Notes: generated by a model not told the origin, from the sequence alone. Positions 16,359 through 25,733 are shown, numbered from the stretch's first letter. The stretch: 64,000 nucleotides of DNA from Nostoc sp. KVJ3 (GCF_026127265.1 NZ_WWFG01000001.1:1742501-1806500); one strand, 5' to 3'. Numbers and translations: made by a program.

Positions 16359-17666
16359 ATGGCTCCCAATTCCACCATCATGGAAGCTGTGGAAAAACTG
16401 GGCTACCGTGTCACGGTTGGGGATGTGGCCACCCAGGCAGGATTGAACGTCGCTGAAGCTAATCAAAGCTTGTTAGCCCTGGCATCTGATGCCGGGGGAC
16501 ATTTGCAGGTAGCGGACTCAGGTGATATAGTTTACCTTTTTCCGCCAAATTTTCGAGCAATTTTGCGTAATAAATACTTCCAGTTACAATTGCAGGAATG
16601 GTGGAAAAAGGTCTGGAGTGTACTATTTTACCTGATTCGCATTTCTTTTGGAATTTTCTTAACTGTTTCCATCGTACTGATAACTGTTACCATCTACATT
16701 ATTATTACCTCTGCCAATTCAGACCGTAACGGCAACAATCGGGGCAGTAATTTCGGCAGTGGGGGCTTCTTCTATTTTCCAAATTTATTCTGGTATCTTA
16801 GCCCAAATTATGATAACCACTATCAGGAACGACGACGTGAAAGGCGAGAAGAAAGCAATCTGAATTTCTTTGAAGCTGTGTTTTCGTTTTTATTTGGCGA
16901 TGGTAATCCTAACGCCAACTTAGAAGAACGCCGCTGGCAAGAAATTGCTACGGTGATTCAGATTAACCGTGGCGCAGTGGTAGCAGAACAAATTTCCCCA
17001 TATTTGGATGACATTGGCGAGGGATATACAAGAGAGTACGAAGATTATATGTTGCCCGTTCTGACGCGATTTAATGGGCAACCGAGCGTAAGTCCAGAAG
17101 GGCAAATTATTTATTACTTCCCAGAGTTGCAGGTGAGTGCAGTTAAAAAGCGCCGTCATGCAATATCAGATCACTTAGAAGAATTTCCCTGGCGTTTTAG
17201 TGCCGCAAGTTCCGGGCAAATTATGCTGAGTGCTGGGTTGGGTGTACTAAATTTTGTTCTTGCCTTAGTACTGGGAAGTTTGTTGAGAGATGGCACTGTT
17301 ATCGCCCGGTTAGGTGAACTGGGAGCCTTTGTAGGTTTTGTGCAAGGAATTTATTGGCTGCTATTGGCTTACGGAGCAGGTTTTTTAAGCATACCTTTAT
17401 TGCGTTATTTCTGGATTGGGTGGCGTAATCGCAAAATAGGCGATCGCAACCGCGATCGCCTTTCTCGCTCAAGGCTATTGGCAAGTCCTGATGCACCTTT
17501 GCAACAAAAAATCGACTATGCTCAACAATTTGCCACAGAAAAAGTTATTGGCAAGGAAGATATAGTCTATTCTAGCGAAACTGACTTACTCGACCAGGAA
17601 GTTGAGCGTTCTGCACAAATTGATGCTGAATGGCAAAAACGCTTAGAAAGGGGGAGTGGAGAATAG
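16359..17666 (+). CDS. Conserved membrane protein of unknown function
   Basis: The protein has 435 residues, with a ribosome site (AGGAGG, 16346-16351) 7 bases before the ATG. Residues 1-65 look like a winged-helix or ubiquitin-like fold (KLGYRVTVGDVATQAGLNVAEANQSLLALA). Membrane segments lie at about 87-112, 288-312 and 321-345. The loop between the first two is long, with a Gly/Asn-rich start and a duplicated domain (about 185-260) resembling the N-terminal module. I do not recognise a function. Proteins of this plan are common in cyanobacteria and may have plastid relatives, but that is from memory. It stands alone. Confidence 0.75.
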   Translation: MAPNSTIMEAVEKLGYRVTVGDVATQAGLNVAEANQSLLALASDAGGHLQVADSGDIVYLFPPNFRAILRNKYFQLQLQEWWKKVWSVLFYLIRISFGIFLTVSIVLITVTIYIIITSANSDRNGNNRGSNFGSGGFFYFPNLFWYLSPNYDNHYQERRRERREESNLNFFEAVFSFLFGDGNPNANLEERRWQEIATVIQINRGAVVAEQISPYLDDIGEGYTREYEDYMLPVLTRFNGQPSVSPEGQIIYYFPELQVSAVKKRRHAISDHLEEFPWRFSAASSGQIMLSAGLGVLNFVLALVLGSLLRDGTVIARLGELGAFVGFVQGIYWLLLAYGAGFLSIPLLRYFWIGWRNRKIGDRNRDRLSRSRLLASPDAPLQQKIDYAQQFATEKVIGKEDIVYSSETDLLDQEVERSAQIDAEWQKRLERGSGE

Positions 17667-17749
17667 AGTGAAGAGTTGAGAGTGAGGAGTGAATAATTAA
17701 GATTTATTTAAAACTCCTAACTCTTAACTTCTAACTCCTAACTTTCTCC

Positions 17750-18904
17750 TTACTTCGCCTGAATTGGTGTTAGGGCTACACCTTGATAATAATGCCCCAA
17801 TATTTGCAGGTGGTTCACTCCTTGCCGAGCCAAATTATACGCTCCCCACTGACTCATACCTAAAGCATGACCGAAGCCAAGCCCTTGCAGTACAAAACTA
17901 CCATCTGCTCCCTTAGTGACAGTAAAGCGGGTACTTTTTAACCTAAGAGCTGTTCGCACTTCCTCGCCTTGTAGCACCTTTGTACCCTTGTTGCCAACAA
18001 TTTTTAAAACTTTAACACTACGGAAAGGAGAGTATGTCTCTGGAATCATATCCTTGACATTGCCCACATCAGGGAATTTAGCGCTAATTTCACTGGGAGA
18101 GAAGGTTTTCACCCAATTACATTCGCTGATATTTTGATCGTAGTCTTGAACAGCACGTAGATAAGGCTCGTTGCTTCCCCAAACGTCTTCTACATTTTCG
18201 GTATGTCCCCCAGAACAAGCATGAAAAACTGAGAGAATAATCCGATTTTTGTAAGTTAGTACCTGCCCTAGTGTGGAATCTACTGCGGCGTAAGTAGAAG
18301 GAGCTTCACTGATAACACCTTTGTAAATTTGCCAACGATCTGGGGTATTACCTAAATCGTAAACTGGATTATTCCGTTGTTTTTCTCGTTCGTATAGGGC
18401 ATAAGTGCGAGCTGCGATCGCTTGGGCTTTCAGTGCTTCTTGAGGCCAGCTAGCATCCATTTCACCACCGAGAACGCTATAAAGATATTCTTGGTCATCA
18501 ACCCAATTAACAGCTGTTAAGCCTTTTTCTGTAGGAACAACCAGAGTTCTACCCCGATACCAGCGATCGCCAATATAAACGAATCCTTTACCTGTTGGCT
18601 CAATCCAAAATAAACCAGACTGCCACTTATCTAAAGCAACTCCGCCAGGAATAGCTTGGGCATAATATGCACTCATCGCTGGTAACTGTCCGAGAGTCCG
18701 ACCGGTACTATCCTTGACGATTCCAGTGGTGGAACTACCCACTTTTACCTGATTAACGCCCCTCTCAATTGCCACGCGTAGAATTACAGACGCTTGGGCT
18801 GGGGCAACCAAAGCAATCCACAAAAGGACACTTACCCACCAATAACGTACTTTAATCTGGGAAAATAAAAAGCCTAAGTAAAGTTGGAATTTCATGCTGG
18901 TCAT
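17750..18904 (-). CDS. SpoIID/LytB-domain secreted protein
   Basis: The 384-residue protein starts with a hydrophobic signal/anchor (about 20-38, ending APAQAS). It has the SpoIID domain: YLYSVLGGEMDASWPQEALK, AIAARTYAL, YDLGNTPDRWQIYKG, FHACSGGHTENVEDVWG and a C-terminal GFGHALGMSQWGAYNLA. SpoIID-family proteins bind or cleave denuded peptidoglycan glycan strands (lytic transglycosylase in Bacillus); in cyanobacteria the role is not settled, but action on the cell wall in the periplasm is expected. Two ATG codons (18904 and 18895) are possible starts. No neighbour operon is seen. Confidence 0.88.
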   Translation of the reverse strand: MTSMKFQLYLGFLFSQIKVRYWWVSVLLWIALVAPAQASVILRVAIERGVNQVKVGSSTTGIVKDSTGRTLGQLPAMSAYYAQAIPGGVALDKWQSGLFWIEPTGKGFVYIGDRWYRGRTLVVPTEKGLTAVNWVDDQEYLYSVLGGEMDASWPQEALKAQAIAARTYALYEREKQRNNPVYDLGNTPDRWQIYKGVISEAPSTYAAVDSTLGQVLTYKNRIILSVFHACSGGHTENVEDVWGSNEPYLRAVQDYDQNISECNWVKTFSPSEISAKFPDVGNVKDMIPETYSPFRSVKVLKIVGNKGTKVLQGEEVRTALRLKSTRFTVTKGADGSFVLQGLGFGHALGMSQWGAYNLARQGVNHLQILGHYYQGVALTPIQAK

Positions 18905-19273
18905 CTAATCACACTAGTATCTAATTGACGCTCTGAATTATTGCGTCTACTACTTTAAGATGAGACACTTCTCCAACGCAGGAGGTTGCCACCTCCTATT
19001 AATTATGCATTTTGCTTTCGCTATAAGGTAGAAATCAGACGATCTTGACACTTGCTCTTCACAAACAGTAGTGAACTAAATATAGGACTCCTATTTGATT
19101 TTTGAACAAAATTAGGTATTGTAGGGGAGCCAGTGCGTTGCGTGGCTCTGCCAATTTGATGCCAAAACAGGGTAAGAGTTATTATTCAGGACTTACGTAA
19201 AATCATGAAAAAACGAACCGCAAAGGACACAAAGAAATAAGACTTTCAGAGAGTTTTTGCGTAAGTCCTATTA
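18905..19273. other. Intergenic region with one small inverted-repeat element
   Basis: This spacer between mnmA and the SpoIID gene is AT-rich and has no open frame of note. The last part (19188-19269) is a short MITE-like unit listed separately. The spoIID-type gene promoter should lie just after 18904, but no clear box is seen. Confidence 0.4.
19188..19269. repeat. 82-bp MITE-like repeat (AGGACTTACG ends)
   Basis: Ten-base terminal inverted repeats, AGGACTTACG and CGTAAGTCCT, bound 82 bp. Inside is the motif CGAACCGCAAAGGACACAAAG, a close variant of which recurs at 63782. It has no coding capacity. It lies 4 bases after the mnmA stop, so it may also act as transcript end. Confidence 0.65.
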
Positions 19274-20329
19274 TTAACTAAATTGCTCAATAATTCCGCC
19301 ACCTAAGACTTTTTCCCCGTCGTACCACACCGCCGCTTGTCCGGGGGTGATGCTGAATTGGGGTTCATCAAACACCAAACGCACATGGGAGTTTTCCAAC
19401 GGAATCACCGTTACTGGTGTAGCGGTTGAACGATAGCGAATTTGCACTTCGGCATGAATTGGGGTGGATGGTTCGGCAATGGAAACCCAGTTTACCCTTC
19501 CGACAGTGCATTCAGGCTGAGTTACCTTAGTGCGATCGCCTACTACTACTTTATTATTTTCCGCATCTAATTCAATCACATACAACGGTTCGGCAGCCGC
19601 AATCCCCAAACCTTTGCGCTGGCCAATGGTGTAGTGATGGACACCATCATGCTGTCCCAAAACTTTACCTGTGACATCGACAATATCGCCTGTTTTGGGA
19701 GCTAAATATTTATCCAAAAATGCCCGCATGGAACCATTGCTTTCCACTAAGCACAAGTCTTGACTTTCTGGCTTATCAGCAGTTTTCAGTCCGTACTCAG
19801 CCGCAATCCGGCGCGTATCAGTTTTTTCTAGTTCGCCTAGAGGAAATATAGTTGCTGCAAGTAAATCTTGAGACAAATCATAGAGGAAGTATGACTGGTC
19901 TTTATTGCGGTCAACAGCCCTTAATAATTGGTAACGTCTAGTTGCTTCGTCATAGCTAATTCGCGCATAATGACCGGTGGCAATGCGATCGCATCCCAAT
20001 TGTTCGTGGGCATACTGCACCATTGGCCCAAACTTCACCGTTTTATTGCACTGGGAGCAAGGTAATGGTGTGATCCCAGCACTGTATCCAGTTACCAGAT
20101 AATCAATAATATGGGTTTGAAAGACATCCCGAATATCCACAACTTCATGGGGAACGCCCAGTTGTTCACAGAGATCAGCCGCGTCGATCATACCTTCAGA
20201 GCAACATTGACCTTTGCCTTTCATTAGCCAAAGAGTCAAACCAATTACTTCATAGCCCTGATGGTGCAGGATAGCTGCGGCGGTGGAACTGTCAACGCCA
20301 CCAGAAAGACCAACGACGACTTTTTTCAT
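19274..20329 (-). CDS. mnmA: tRNA-specific 2-thiouridylase MnmA
   Basis: MnmA transfers sulfur to the wobble uridine (s2U34) of tRNA-Lys, -Glu and -Gln using ATP. The 351-residue protein starts at ATG 20329 (MKKVVVGLSGGVDSS, a PP-loop); the frame extends to TTG 20383 but that leader is not MnmA-like. Both catalytic cysteines are recognisable: PCSQCNKTVKFG, and DLCLV further on. GHYARI, DQSYFLYDL and HHYTIGQRKGLGI are also MnmA motifs. The length is normal. It is a single gene whose substrate includes the tRNA-Gln(TTG) found 5 kb away, which is coincidental. Confidence 0.96.
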   Translation of the reverse strand: MKKVVVGLSGGVDSSTAAAILHHQGYEVIGLTLWLMKGKGQCCSEGMIDAADLCEQLGVPHEVVDIRDVFQTHIIDYLVTGYSAGITPLPCSQCNKTVKFGPMVQYAHEQLGCDRIATGHYARISYDEATRRYQLLRAVDRNKDQSYFLYDLSQDLLAATIFPLGELEKTDTRRIAAEYGLKTADKPESQDLCLVESNGSMRAFLDKYLAPKTGDIVDVTGKVLGQHDGVHHYTIGQRKGLGIAAAEPLYVIELDAENNKVVVGDRTKVTQPECTVGRVNWVSIAEPSTPIHAEVQIRYRSTATPVTVIPLENSHVRLVFDEPQFSITPGQAAVWYDGEKVLGGGIIEQFS

Positions 20330-20900
20330 ACAAAACACGACACGATATCCGTGGCTGTTCAATTGTAGCACACACTCTTTCAAAGCCTTGCTAACAAAGC
20401 ACTTTGGTTTTTGGCGTTGCTGATTGCGGGATGAAAACGATTGTGCATTGCGGTGAAAAATCCTTGTGGAGACGTAAAATTTTTCGTCTCTACATTCTCA
20501 TACCTCGATTCAGCAACGCCCGGTTTTTAAGGAACTGAATTAGCGGTGCTGTTTACCGAATTTTAGATTTGAAATTTAGGATTTTGGATTCCTACTTTCG
20601 ATGAGGGTTGTAGGAACGCGTCAGGGATATCATAGGGTCAATCTAAAATCCCAAATCCAAAATTGAATCAGATGTATTTTTTGCCACGCAGATGAGCTAA
20701 TTTTACGTTAACGCTATATAGTAGTTGCTACAACAGTGAACTAATTATAGTAGTTCTTATTTATGTGAGGTACACCCGTAGGGGCAATTCATGAATTGCC
20801 CCTACACCTTACGAGATGACGTTGTACCACATTTGAATGGGAACCGCCATAGTTCCTAATGAAAATTGCTTAGAAATACTTTGACTACTTTCTAACTACT
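20330..20900. other. Repeat-rich intergenic region
   Basis: This 571-bp spacer holds a run of small inverted repeats. One is GTGGAGACG...CGTCTCTAC at 20466-20493. Another is a pair of long arms (about 20565-20590 and 20638-20665) built from AAATTTAGGATTTTGGATT-like sequence. The third is the palindrome at 20778-20805. No gene is evident. The promoter of the secreted protein at 20901 should be in its last 100 bases. Confidence 0.45.
20778..20805. repeat. 28-bp perfect palindrome, dispersed family copy 1
   Basis: Arms GTAGGGGCAATTCA and TGAATTGCCCCTAC form a perfect 28-bp palindrome. The same sequence is at 30783-30810, and a variant is at 47355-47382. Confidence 0.8.
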
Positions 20901-21833
20901 ATGTTGAGAGGATTAGCAAATCAATTTATTCCATTTCAGATGCTGCGCCAAAGTTCTGAGGGTTGGAAACCTACTATCAGACTTCTCTCCCTGTTAGTGG
21001 GAGGATGGTTAATGCTGATTTCTGACTCTACTCCAGCACAAGCACAAATACACAATAACCTGCTACTTGCTCAACAAGGAGGTGAAGCTTTACCGCCACC
21101 GCCAATTCCCTTTGGTCAACAGCCGTCACCGCAGTTACAACCAGTTCAAGAGAATCAATTGGAGCAGAACTTTCAGCCCCCCCAACCATTACAAAACAAT
21201 CCAGTTGAACAGAATTTTCAGCCCCCCCAATCATTACAAAACAATCCAGTTGAACAGAACTTTCAGCCCTCTCAACCTACACAGTTTAGTCAATATAATA
21301 ACCAGAACTTTGAGCGCTACTTAGTTTACGTAGATGGTAGTGATTTCCAGACACTACAAGCAATCCGTCGGATTGAACCCAGTGCCTACATTCGCCAGTA
21401 CCAAGGACGGAATGTCATTCAGTCAGGTGTTTTTAACAGGGTATCTAACGCCCAACAACGGGTAAGCGAGTTACAATCACGAGGCATATATAACGCCCGG
21501 ATTATTAGCTTCGCTAACGGACAAGAAATCCAACCAGGCAATAGTTTTTTAGACGATCGCAATAATATAAATCCTCCGAAGCAAGGATCTAGATATTATG
21601 TCGCTATTCCCACTACTCAAGAAAAATTATCTGCGATCGCAGACCAAGTTAGGCAGAATCTAGCCCGATTTAGTCAGGATTTAGGACGATCTGGCGCAGT
21701 CCTCGAAAGGACGCAACCACGAGGGCCACACGTAGCAGTAGGGCCTTTCTCTAATCGATTTCAAGCTGAGGAATGGAATAAGTATCTGCGAAATATAGGA
21801 TACCGGGATGCTAGGGTTTATTACGGCAAATAA
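20901..21833 (+). CDS. Secreted Gln/Pro-rich protein with SPOR-like C-terminus
   Basis: The 310-residue protein begins with a signal-like stretch ending STPAQAQ (about residue 49). Residues about 75-130 are low complexity, with three tandem copies of a 15-residue unit (NPVEQNFQPPQ core), seen in DNA as ~45-bp repeats at about 21140-21270. Two alpha/beta units follow: one near 138-200 (YLVYVDGSDFQTLQAIRRIEP ... RVSELQSRGIYNARII) and one near 230-308 (YYVAIPTTQE ... VGPFSNRFQAEEWNKYL). Each has the pattern of a SPOR domain, which binds denuded peptidoglycan at division septa. The function is inferred from that only. Confidence 0.7.
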   Translation: MLRGLANQFIPFQMLRQSSEGWKPTIRLLSLLVGGWLMLISDSTPAQAQIHNNLLLAQQGGEALPPPPIPFGQQPSPQLQPVQENQLEQNFQPPQPLQNNPVEQNFQPPQSLQNNPVEQNFQPSQPTQFSQYNNQNFERYLVYVDGSDFQTLQAIRRIEPSAYIRQYQGRNVIQSGVFNRVSNAQQRVSELQSRGIYNARIISFANGQEIQPGNSFLDDRNNINPPKQGSRYYVAIPTTQEKLSAIADQVRQNLARFSQDLGRSGAVLERTQPRGPHVAVGPFSNRFQAEEWNKYLRNIGYRDARVYYGK

Positions 21834-21943
21834 AGAAGTGCAAAAAAACAATCCGCTAACTGCTTTCGTCGTCGTCAGCCGCTCATAATCCCCACTCAAT
21901 GAGTATATGGGTGGGGACTTTGGCGATCCGTCAAACCCCTAAT

Positions 21944-22285
21944 TTAACTTTGATAGGGGCGCGGTAGTTGGCGTAGCTGATGAGCAGTATCTAATTCACT
22001 ATTGTTTTTTCTGCCATATCCCCAACCTAAGATGCGGCGATATTCACCCATGATGCCACTTTCAATTAAATCATCTTCATTGACTGCAACATTGGTATGG
22101 GATTCAGGGGCAACATAGAGTGCATCCGCAGGACAATATGCTTCACACATGAAACAAGTTTGACAATCTTCTTGTCGGGCGATCGCAGGTGGTTGGTTGG
22201 GTACAGAATCAAAGACGTTGGTAGGACATACTTGGACGCACACATTGCAATTAATACAGAGTTTATGGCTAACAAGCTCGATCAT
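21944..22285 (-). CDS. Small 2[4Fe-4S] ferredoxin paired with the FAD flavoprotein
   Basis: The protein has 113 residues from ATG 22285; the frame runs further upstream but this start lies 13 bases after the flavoprotein stop and begins MIELVSHKLC. Two CxxCxxCxxxCP clusters are present: C10-C13-C16-C20 and C41-C44-C47-C51, the bacterial 2[4Fe-4S] ferredoxin pattern. A ~55-residue extension without cysteines follows. The arrangement with the flavoprotein parallels AprBA and fumarate-reductase-like pairs, in which the ferredoxin subunit carries electrons to or from FAD. Confidence 0.88.
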   Translation of the reverse strand: MIELVSHKLCINCNVCVQVCPTNVFDSVPNQPPAIARQEDCQTCFMCEAYCPADALYVAPESHTNVAVNEDDLIESGIMGEYRRILGWGYGRKNNSELDTAHQLRQLPRPYQS

Positions 22286-22298
22286 AATCCTGCTCCTG

Positions 22299-24002
22299 CT
22301 ACAGTTTTGATATAGAAGGTGTGGTTTGAGTGGTTGGTAATGGTGGTGTAGCGATGGCATCCGTTAGCCAATCACGCCTTACCCATAGACGATCTAAGCC
22401 GCCGGTTGCTTGGTAATAACGCTGATTTGAATCGGTTTCGGGATAGTCCATCCGAATATGTTCGCTGCGGCTTTCTGTGCGATGTAAAGCGCTAAAATAT
22501 GCCCATCGTGCTACAGCCGTCAGAGCAGCCGCTCGCCGAGAAAATTCCACATCGCGCACTGTATCTTGTTTCGGATTTCCCCGTACCTGCTGCCACAGTG
22601 TTTCTAATTTGGCGAGGGAATCCAGAAGTCCCTGCTCGCTACGCAAGTAATTTTTCTCTAACGGGAACATCTGCGCTTGTACACCGCGCACGATCGCTTC
22701 GCTATCAAATGTTTCGGCAGAGGGGGAGGACGATGGGCTATGCCCCGCCATCGGCGAACGTAATCCGGCTTGACCAGCAGGATGTGCTACCCGTTCATGG
22801 GCACGATCGCCAAGACTCTTGGCAAAGGCAGCTGCGCCAACTCCAGCCCATTGTCCTGTGGAGATTGCCCAAGCAGCATTGGGGCCACCACCCCCAGAAG
22901 CTAAACCTGCTAAAAATTCCCGCGATGCCGCATCACCGGCGGCGTAGAGTCCAGGAACCTTTGTACCGCAACTATCATTCACAATCCGAATTCCACCTGT
23001 ACCACGGACTGTACCTTCTAAAATCAGTGTTACAGGTACTCGTTCTGTATAGGGATCAATGCCAGCTTTTTTATAGGGTAGAAAAGATATGAAATGAGAC
23101 TTTTCAATTACTGCCTTGACTTCAGGTGTGGCTCGATCCAAACGCGCATAAACGGAGCCTTTGAGGAGAGCATTGGGAAGGAAGGATGGATCGCGACGAC
23201 CATTGACATAGCCACCAAGATCGTTCCCTGCTTCATCGGTATAACTAGCCCAGCCAAAGGGAACTCCCCGTGTCACTGTGGCATTGAAAGCAGTCGAGAT
23301 GGCATAGTGATTAGAAGCTTCCATACTGGAAAGTTCGCCACCAGCTTCCACTGCCATCAGCATTCCATCACCTGTATTGGTATTGCAACCTAATGCTTTA
23401 CTTAGGAATGCACAACCGCCATTGGCCAAGACTACTGCACCAGCACGAACGGTATAGGTACGATGATTTTGTCTCTGCACACCTCTTGCTCCAGCTACTG
23501 AGCCGTCGTCAGCTAATAAAAGCTCTAAAGCCGGACTTTGGTCGAGAATCTGAACCCCAACCCGCAAGAGATTTTTACGGAGTACGCGCATATATTCAGG
23601 GCCATAATAACTCTGACGCACCGATTCCCCATTTTCTTTAGGGAAACGATAGCCCCACTTTTCTACTAGAGGCAAACTAAGCCAAGTTTTTTCGATAACA
23701 CGCTCGATCCAACGTAAGTTAGCTAGGTTTTTTCCGGCGCGATAACGCTCCCATAAAACTTTGTCCCAATTCTCTGGAGAAGGAGCCATGATGCCATTGC
23801 CACTAGCAGCAGCTGCACCGCTTGTACCGAGAAAACCTTTATCAACAATGATTACTTTGACACCTTGTGATGCAGCTGCCCATGCTGACCATGCAGCAGC
23901 AGGGCCACCACCAATTACCAGTACGTCAGCAGTTAATTGCAGTTCATTTTCGCTATAGCCTGTTAGCAATTCCTTATCCTCCTTTTTGGCATTCAACTTC
24001 AA
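22299..24002 (-). CDS. FAD-dependent oxidoreductase (fumarate reductase/AprA-like)
   Basis: The 567-residue flavoprotein has an N-terminal dinucleotide fold (DVLVIGGGPAAAWSAWAAA, about 26-44). It then shows VVLANGGCAFL, a HY-x-IST motif and the C-terminal FAD motif GLYAAGDAASREFLAGLASG. These belong to the succinate dehydrogenase/fumarate reductase/adenylylsulfate reductase flavoprotein group. A low-complexity insert (Ala/Pro/Ser-rich, about 409-440) interrupts the FAD domain end. It is co-oriented with a 2[4Fe-4S] ferredoxin 13 bases downstream and divergent from tauD. Inference: an oxidoreductase acting on a sulfur compound; the substrate is not determined by sequence. AprA-like is a fold-level comparison, not an assignment. 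Confidence 0.8.
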   Translation of the reverse strand: MKLNAKKEDKELLTGYSENELQLTADVLVIGGGPAAAWSAWAAASQGVKVIIVDKGFLGTSGAAAASGNGIMAPSPENWDKVLWERYRAGKNLANLRWIERVIEKTWLSLPLVEKWGYRFPKENGESVRQSYYGPEYMRVLRKNLLRVGVQILDQSPALELLLADDGSVAGARGVQRQNHRTYTVRAGAVVLANGGCAFLSKALGCNTNTGDGMLMAVEAGGELSSMEASNHYAISTAFNATVTRGVPFGWASYTDEAGNDLGGYVNGRRDPSFLPNALLKGSVYARLDRATPEVKAVIEKSHFISFLPYKKAGIDPYTERVPVTLILEGTVRGTGGIRIVNDSCGTKVPGLYAAGDAASREFLAGLASGGGGPNAAWAISTGQWAGVGAAAFAKSLGDRAHERVAHPAGQAGLRSPMAGHSPSSSPSAETFDSEAIVRGVQAQMFPLEKNYLRSEQGLLDSLAKLETLWQQVRGNPKQDTVRDVEFSRRAAALTAVARWAYFSALHRTESRSEHIRMDYPETDSNQRYYQATGGLDRLWVRRDWLTDAIATPPLPTTQTTPSISKL

Positions 24003-24422
24003 TACTTTGACTTTTAGAAGTTCTCTTAGCAGGGCATTGAGCAGCGTGCTTAGTTCCTAGCCAAAGAAGTGTACGGCAAATTACAGTTAATATGATACAC
24101 TAATTGTTAGTTTTACGAATATTAAGTATTACTAAATAAAATCCATCCTGTTGGAACTGTGGTAAAAGTTTTCATCCTTCTTAGGGGTGCGGTACAGACT
24201 GCATGAATGAGTAAAAGATAGATACAGCGATCGCACTTTCAGATTCCCGTTTTTCCGGCAGTATATAAAAATCTTACTTTATACTACTGTAAATCGATCG
24301 GATTGGTGTATGATACTAAAAACTACGACCGCTTCCTTTGAAATATTGCTTGCAGTTGATCGCAATATTCCAAAAGAAAGGGGCAGTAGGAACACCATCG
24401 AATCAAACTTTGGAGTATCTAC
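24003..24422. promoter_or_regulatory. Divergent control region, flavoprotein / tauD
   Basis: This 420-bp region separates two divergent transcripts of the organosulfur cluster. It must contain both promoters. It is AT-rich, with near-palindromic ATACTACTGTAAATCGATC around 24280. No operator could be assigned confidently; I saw no clear NtcA box. Confidence 0.4.
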
Positions 24423-25385
24423 ATGGGCTACAAGCATATTGAAGTCAAACAAGTAGCTGGTTTCATTGGTGCTGAAATCAGTAACGTGGATCTTTCGCGT
24501 CCTCTGAATAACGATCAAGTCAAAGAAATTCGTAAAGCATTATTGAAATGGAAAGTTGTGTTCTTTCGTAGTCAGAACATCGATCATGCTGCCCAAGTTG
24601 AGTTCACATCTCGTTTTGGCGAAGTGACTTTTGCACATCCTCTCGGAGAACCTGAGCCAGTACCGGGATTTCCGCAGATTAAACCCGTAGACCGTAGACT
24701 CTATGAAAAGCAGTATGGTTTTCGCAGTGGAGGCCCCTGGCACACAGATGTAACGGCCGCTATTAATCCACCAGCAGCGTCAATTTTACGTGCAGTTAAT
24801 GTTCCTAGCTTCGGTGGTGACACTCAGTGGAGTAATCTAGTTGCAGCTTATGAGGGTTTGTCAGCACCTCTACGGGCGCTAGCAGACACATTAAAAGCGG
24901 AACATCGCTTTAATGGAGGTGGATATCAGCCCAGCAACGGCAAATTCACCGAGCGCATTGCTGTTAATCCCCTAGTTTCAATCCACCCAGTCGTTAGGGT
25001 TCATCCTGAAACTGGTGAGCGGGCATTGTTCATTAACCCAGGCTTTACTTCGCACATTATTGACGTGTCGCCACAAGAAAGCAAGCTGCTGCTTGAGTTG
25101 TTCTTCAACCAAATCACCAAACCTGCTTACACCACCCGTTTCCGCTGGAATAATGGTGATATCGCCTTCTGGGATAACCGCGCCACTGTGCATTTAGCTC
25201 CTCAAGATTTGGATCATTTGGATGTTGAGCGTTTGTTGTATCGCACCACCATTACTGGCGATGTTCCAGTTGGAGTTGATGGTTTCCGCTCTCAAGTGGT
25301 TCAAGGTGAGGTGTTCAGCGCAGAAGTACCAACGGTCTTTAAGCAAAAAGCTGACAAACTAGAAGCACAACCAGTACTTTCGTAA
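24423..25385 (+). CDS. tauD: TauD/TfdA-family Fe(II)/2-oxoglutarate dioxygenase
   Basis: TauD oxidises taurine (or related sulfonates) using O2 and 2-oxoglutarate, releasing sulfite and an aldehyde. The 320-residue protein keeps the facial triad H107-x-D109 (GPWHTDVT) and H257 (NRATVHLAPQD), at the spacing of E. coli TauD. The N-terminal VAGFIGAEISNVDLSRPL, DTQWSN and FWDNR motifs agree. Its position beside SsuA- and SsuD-like genes supports organosulfonate use. Taurine versus another sulfonate, or sulfate ester, cannot be told from sequence. A hairpin follows the stop. Confidence 0.9.
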   Translation: MGYKHIEVKQVAGFIGAEISNVDLSRPLNNDQVKEIRKALLKWKVVFFRSQNIDHAAQVEFTSRFGEVTFAHPLGEPEPVPGFPQIKPVDRRLYEKQYGFRSGGPWHTDVTAAINPPAASILRAVNVPSFGGDTQWSNLVAAYEGLSAPLRALADTLKAEHRFNGGGYQPSNGKFTERIAVNPLVSIHPVVRVHPETGERALFINPGFTSHIIDVSPQESKLLLELFFNQITKPAYTTRFRWNNGDIAFWDNRATVHLAPQDLDHLDVERLLYRTTITGDVPVGVDGFRSQVVQGEVFSAEVPTVFKQKADKLEAQPVLS

Positions 25386-25401
25386 GCTACAAAGTTCTAA
25401 A

Positions 25402-25426
25402 ATGGGCTGTATATTACGCAGCCCAT
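25402..25426 (+). terminator. Hairpin after tauD
   Basis: Stem ATGGGCTG/CAGCCCAT with a 9-base loop begins 16 bases after the tauD stop. The following AATTCA is not a strong U-run, so this is a weak terminator candidate or an mRNA-stability stem. Confidence 0.5.
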
Positions 25427-25453
25427 AATTCAATAGACATTTTCAAAAAGAAT

Positions 25454-25481
25454 GTAGAGACGCAAAATTTCGCGTCTCTAC
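25454..25481. repeat. 28-bp inverted repeat (GTAGAGACGC arms)
   Basis: Arms GTAGAGACGC and GCGTCTCTAC flank AAAATTTC. A degenerate copy is at 20466-20493. It is a dispersed cyanobacterial hairpin with no coding capacity. Confidence 0.7.
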
Positions 25482-25530
25482 AAGGGTTCTGCATAACACA
25501 TATTTAATTTTTGGAGATGTCTAGGGAAAG

Positions 25531-25650
25531 CATTAACATTACAAAGAGACGCATTGGCATTGCATAGTGATGCATTGGGATTGCATCAAGATGCATTAGT
25601 ATTGCAGAGAGATGCATTAACGTTGCAGAGACACGCATTAACGATGTATC
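25531..25650 (+). repeat. 21-bp tandem repeats, 5.7 copies
   Basis: Successive units start at 25531, 25552, 25573, 25594, 25615 and 25636, with consensus CATTANNATTGCANAGAGATG. Because 21 is a multiple of three, the tract stays open in the frame of the following rluA gene and would encode heptads like ALTLQRD if translated. Units differ by several substitutions, so the array is old. Confidence 0.85.
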
Positions 25651-25733
25651 AGAATATATTAATTAATATCTGTACCGCTTCTTTAGCGATCGCTACAATA
25701 TTAAAATCAGCTAAATTTGCAATCATACTTTGT

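Noticed and set aside
22499..23641. Three consecutive plus-strand frames opposite the flavoprotein
   Set aside because: They are shadows of the strongly coding minus-strand FAD gene with no motifs or ribosome sites.
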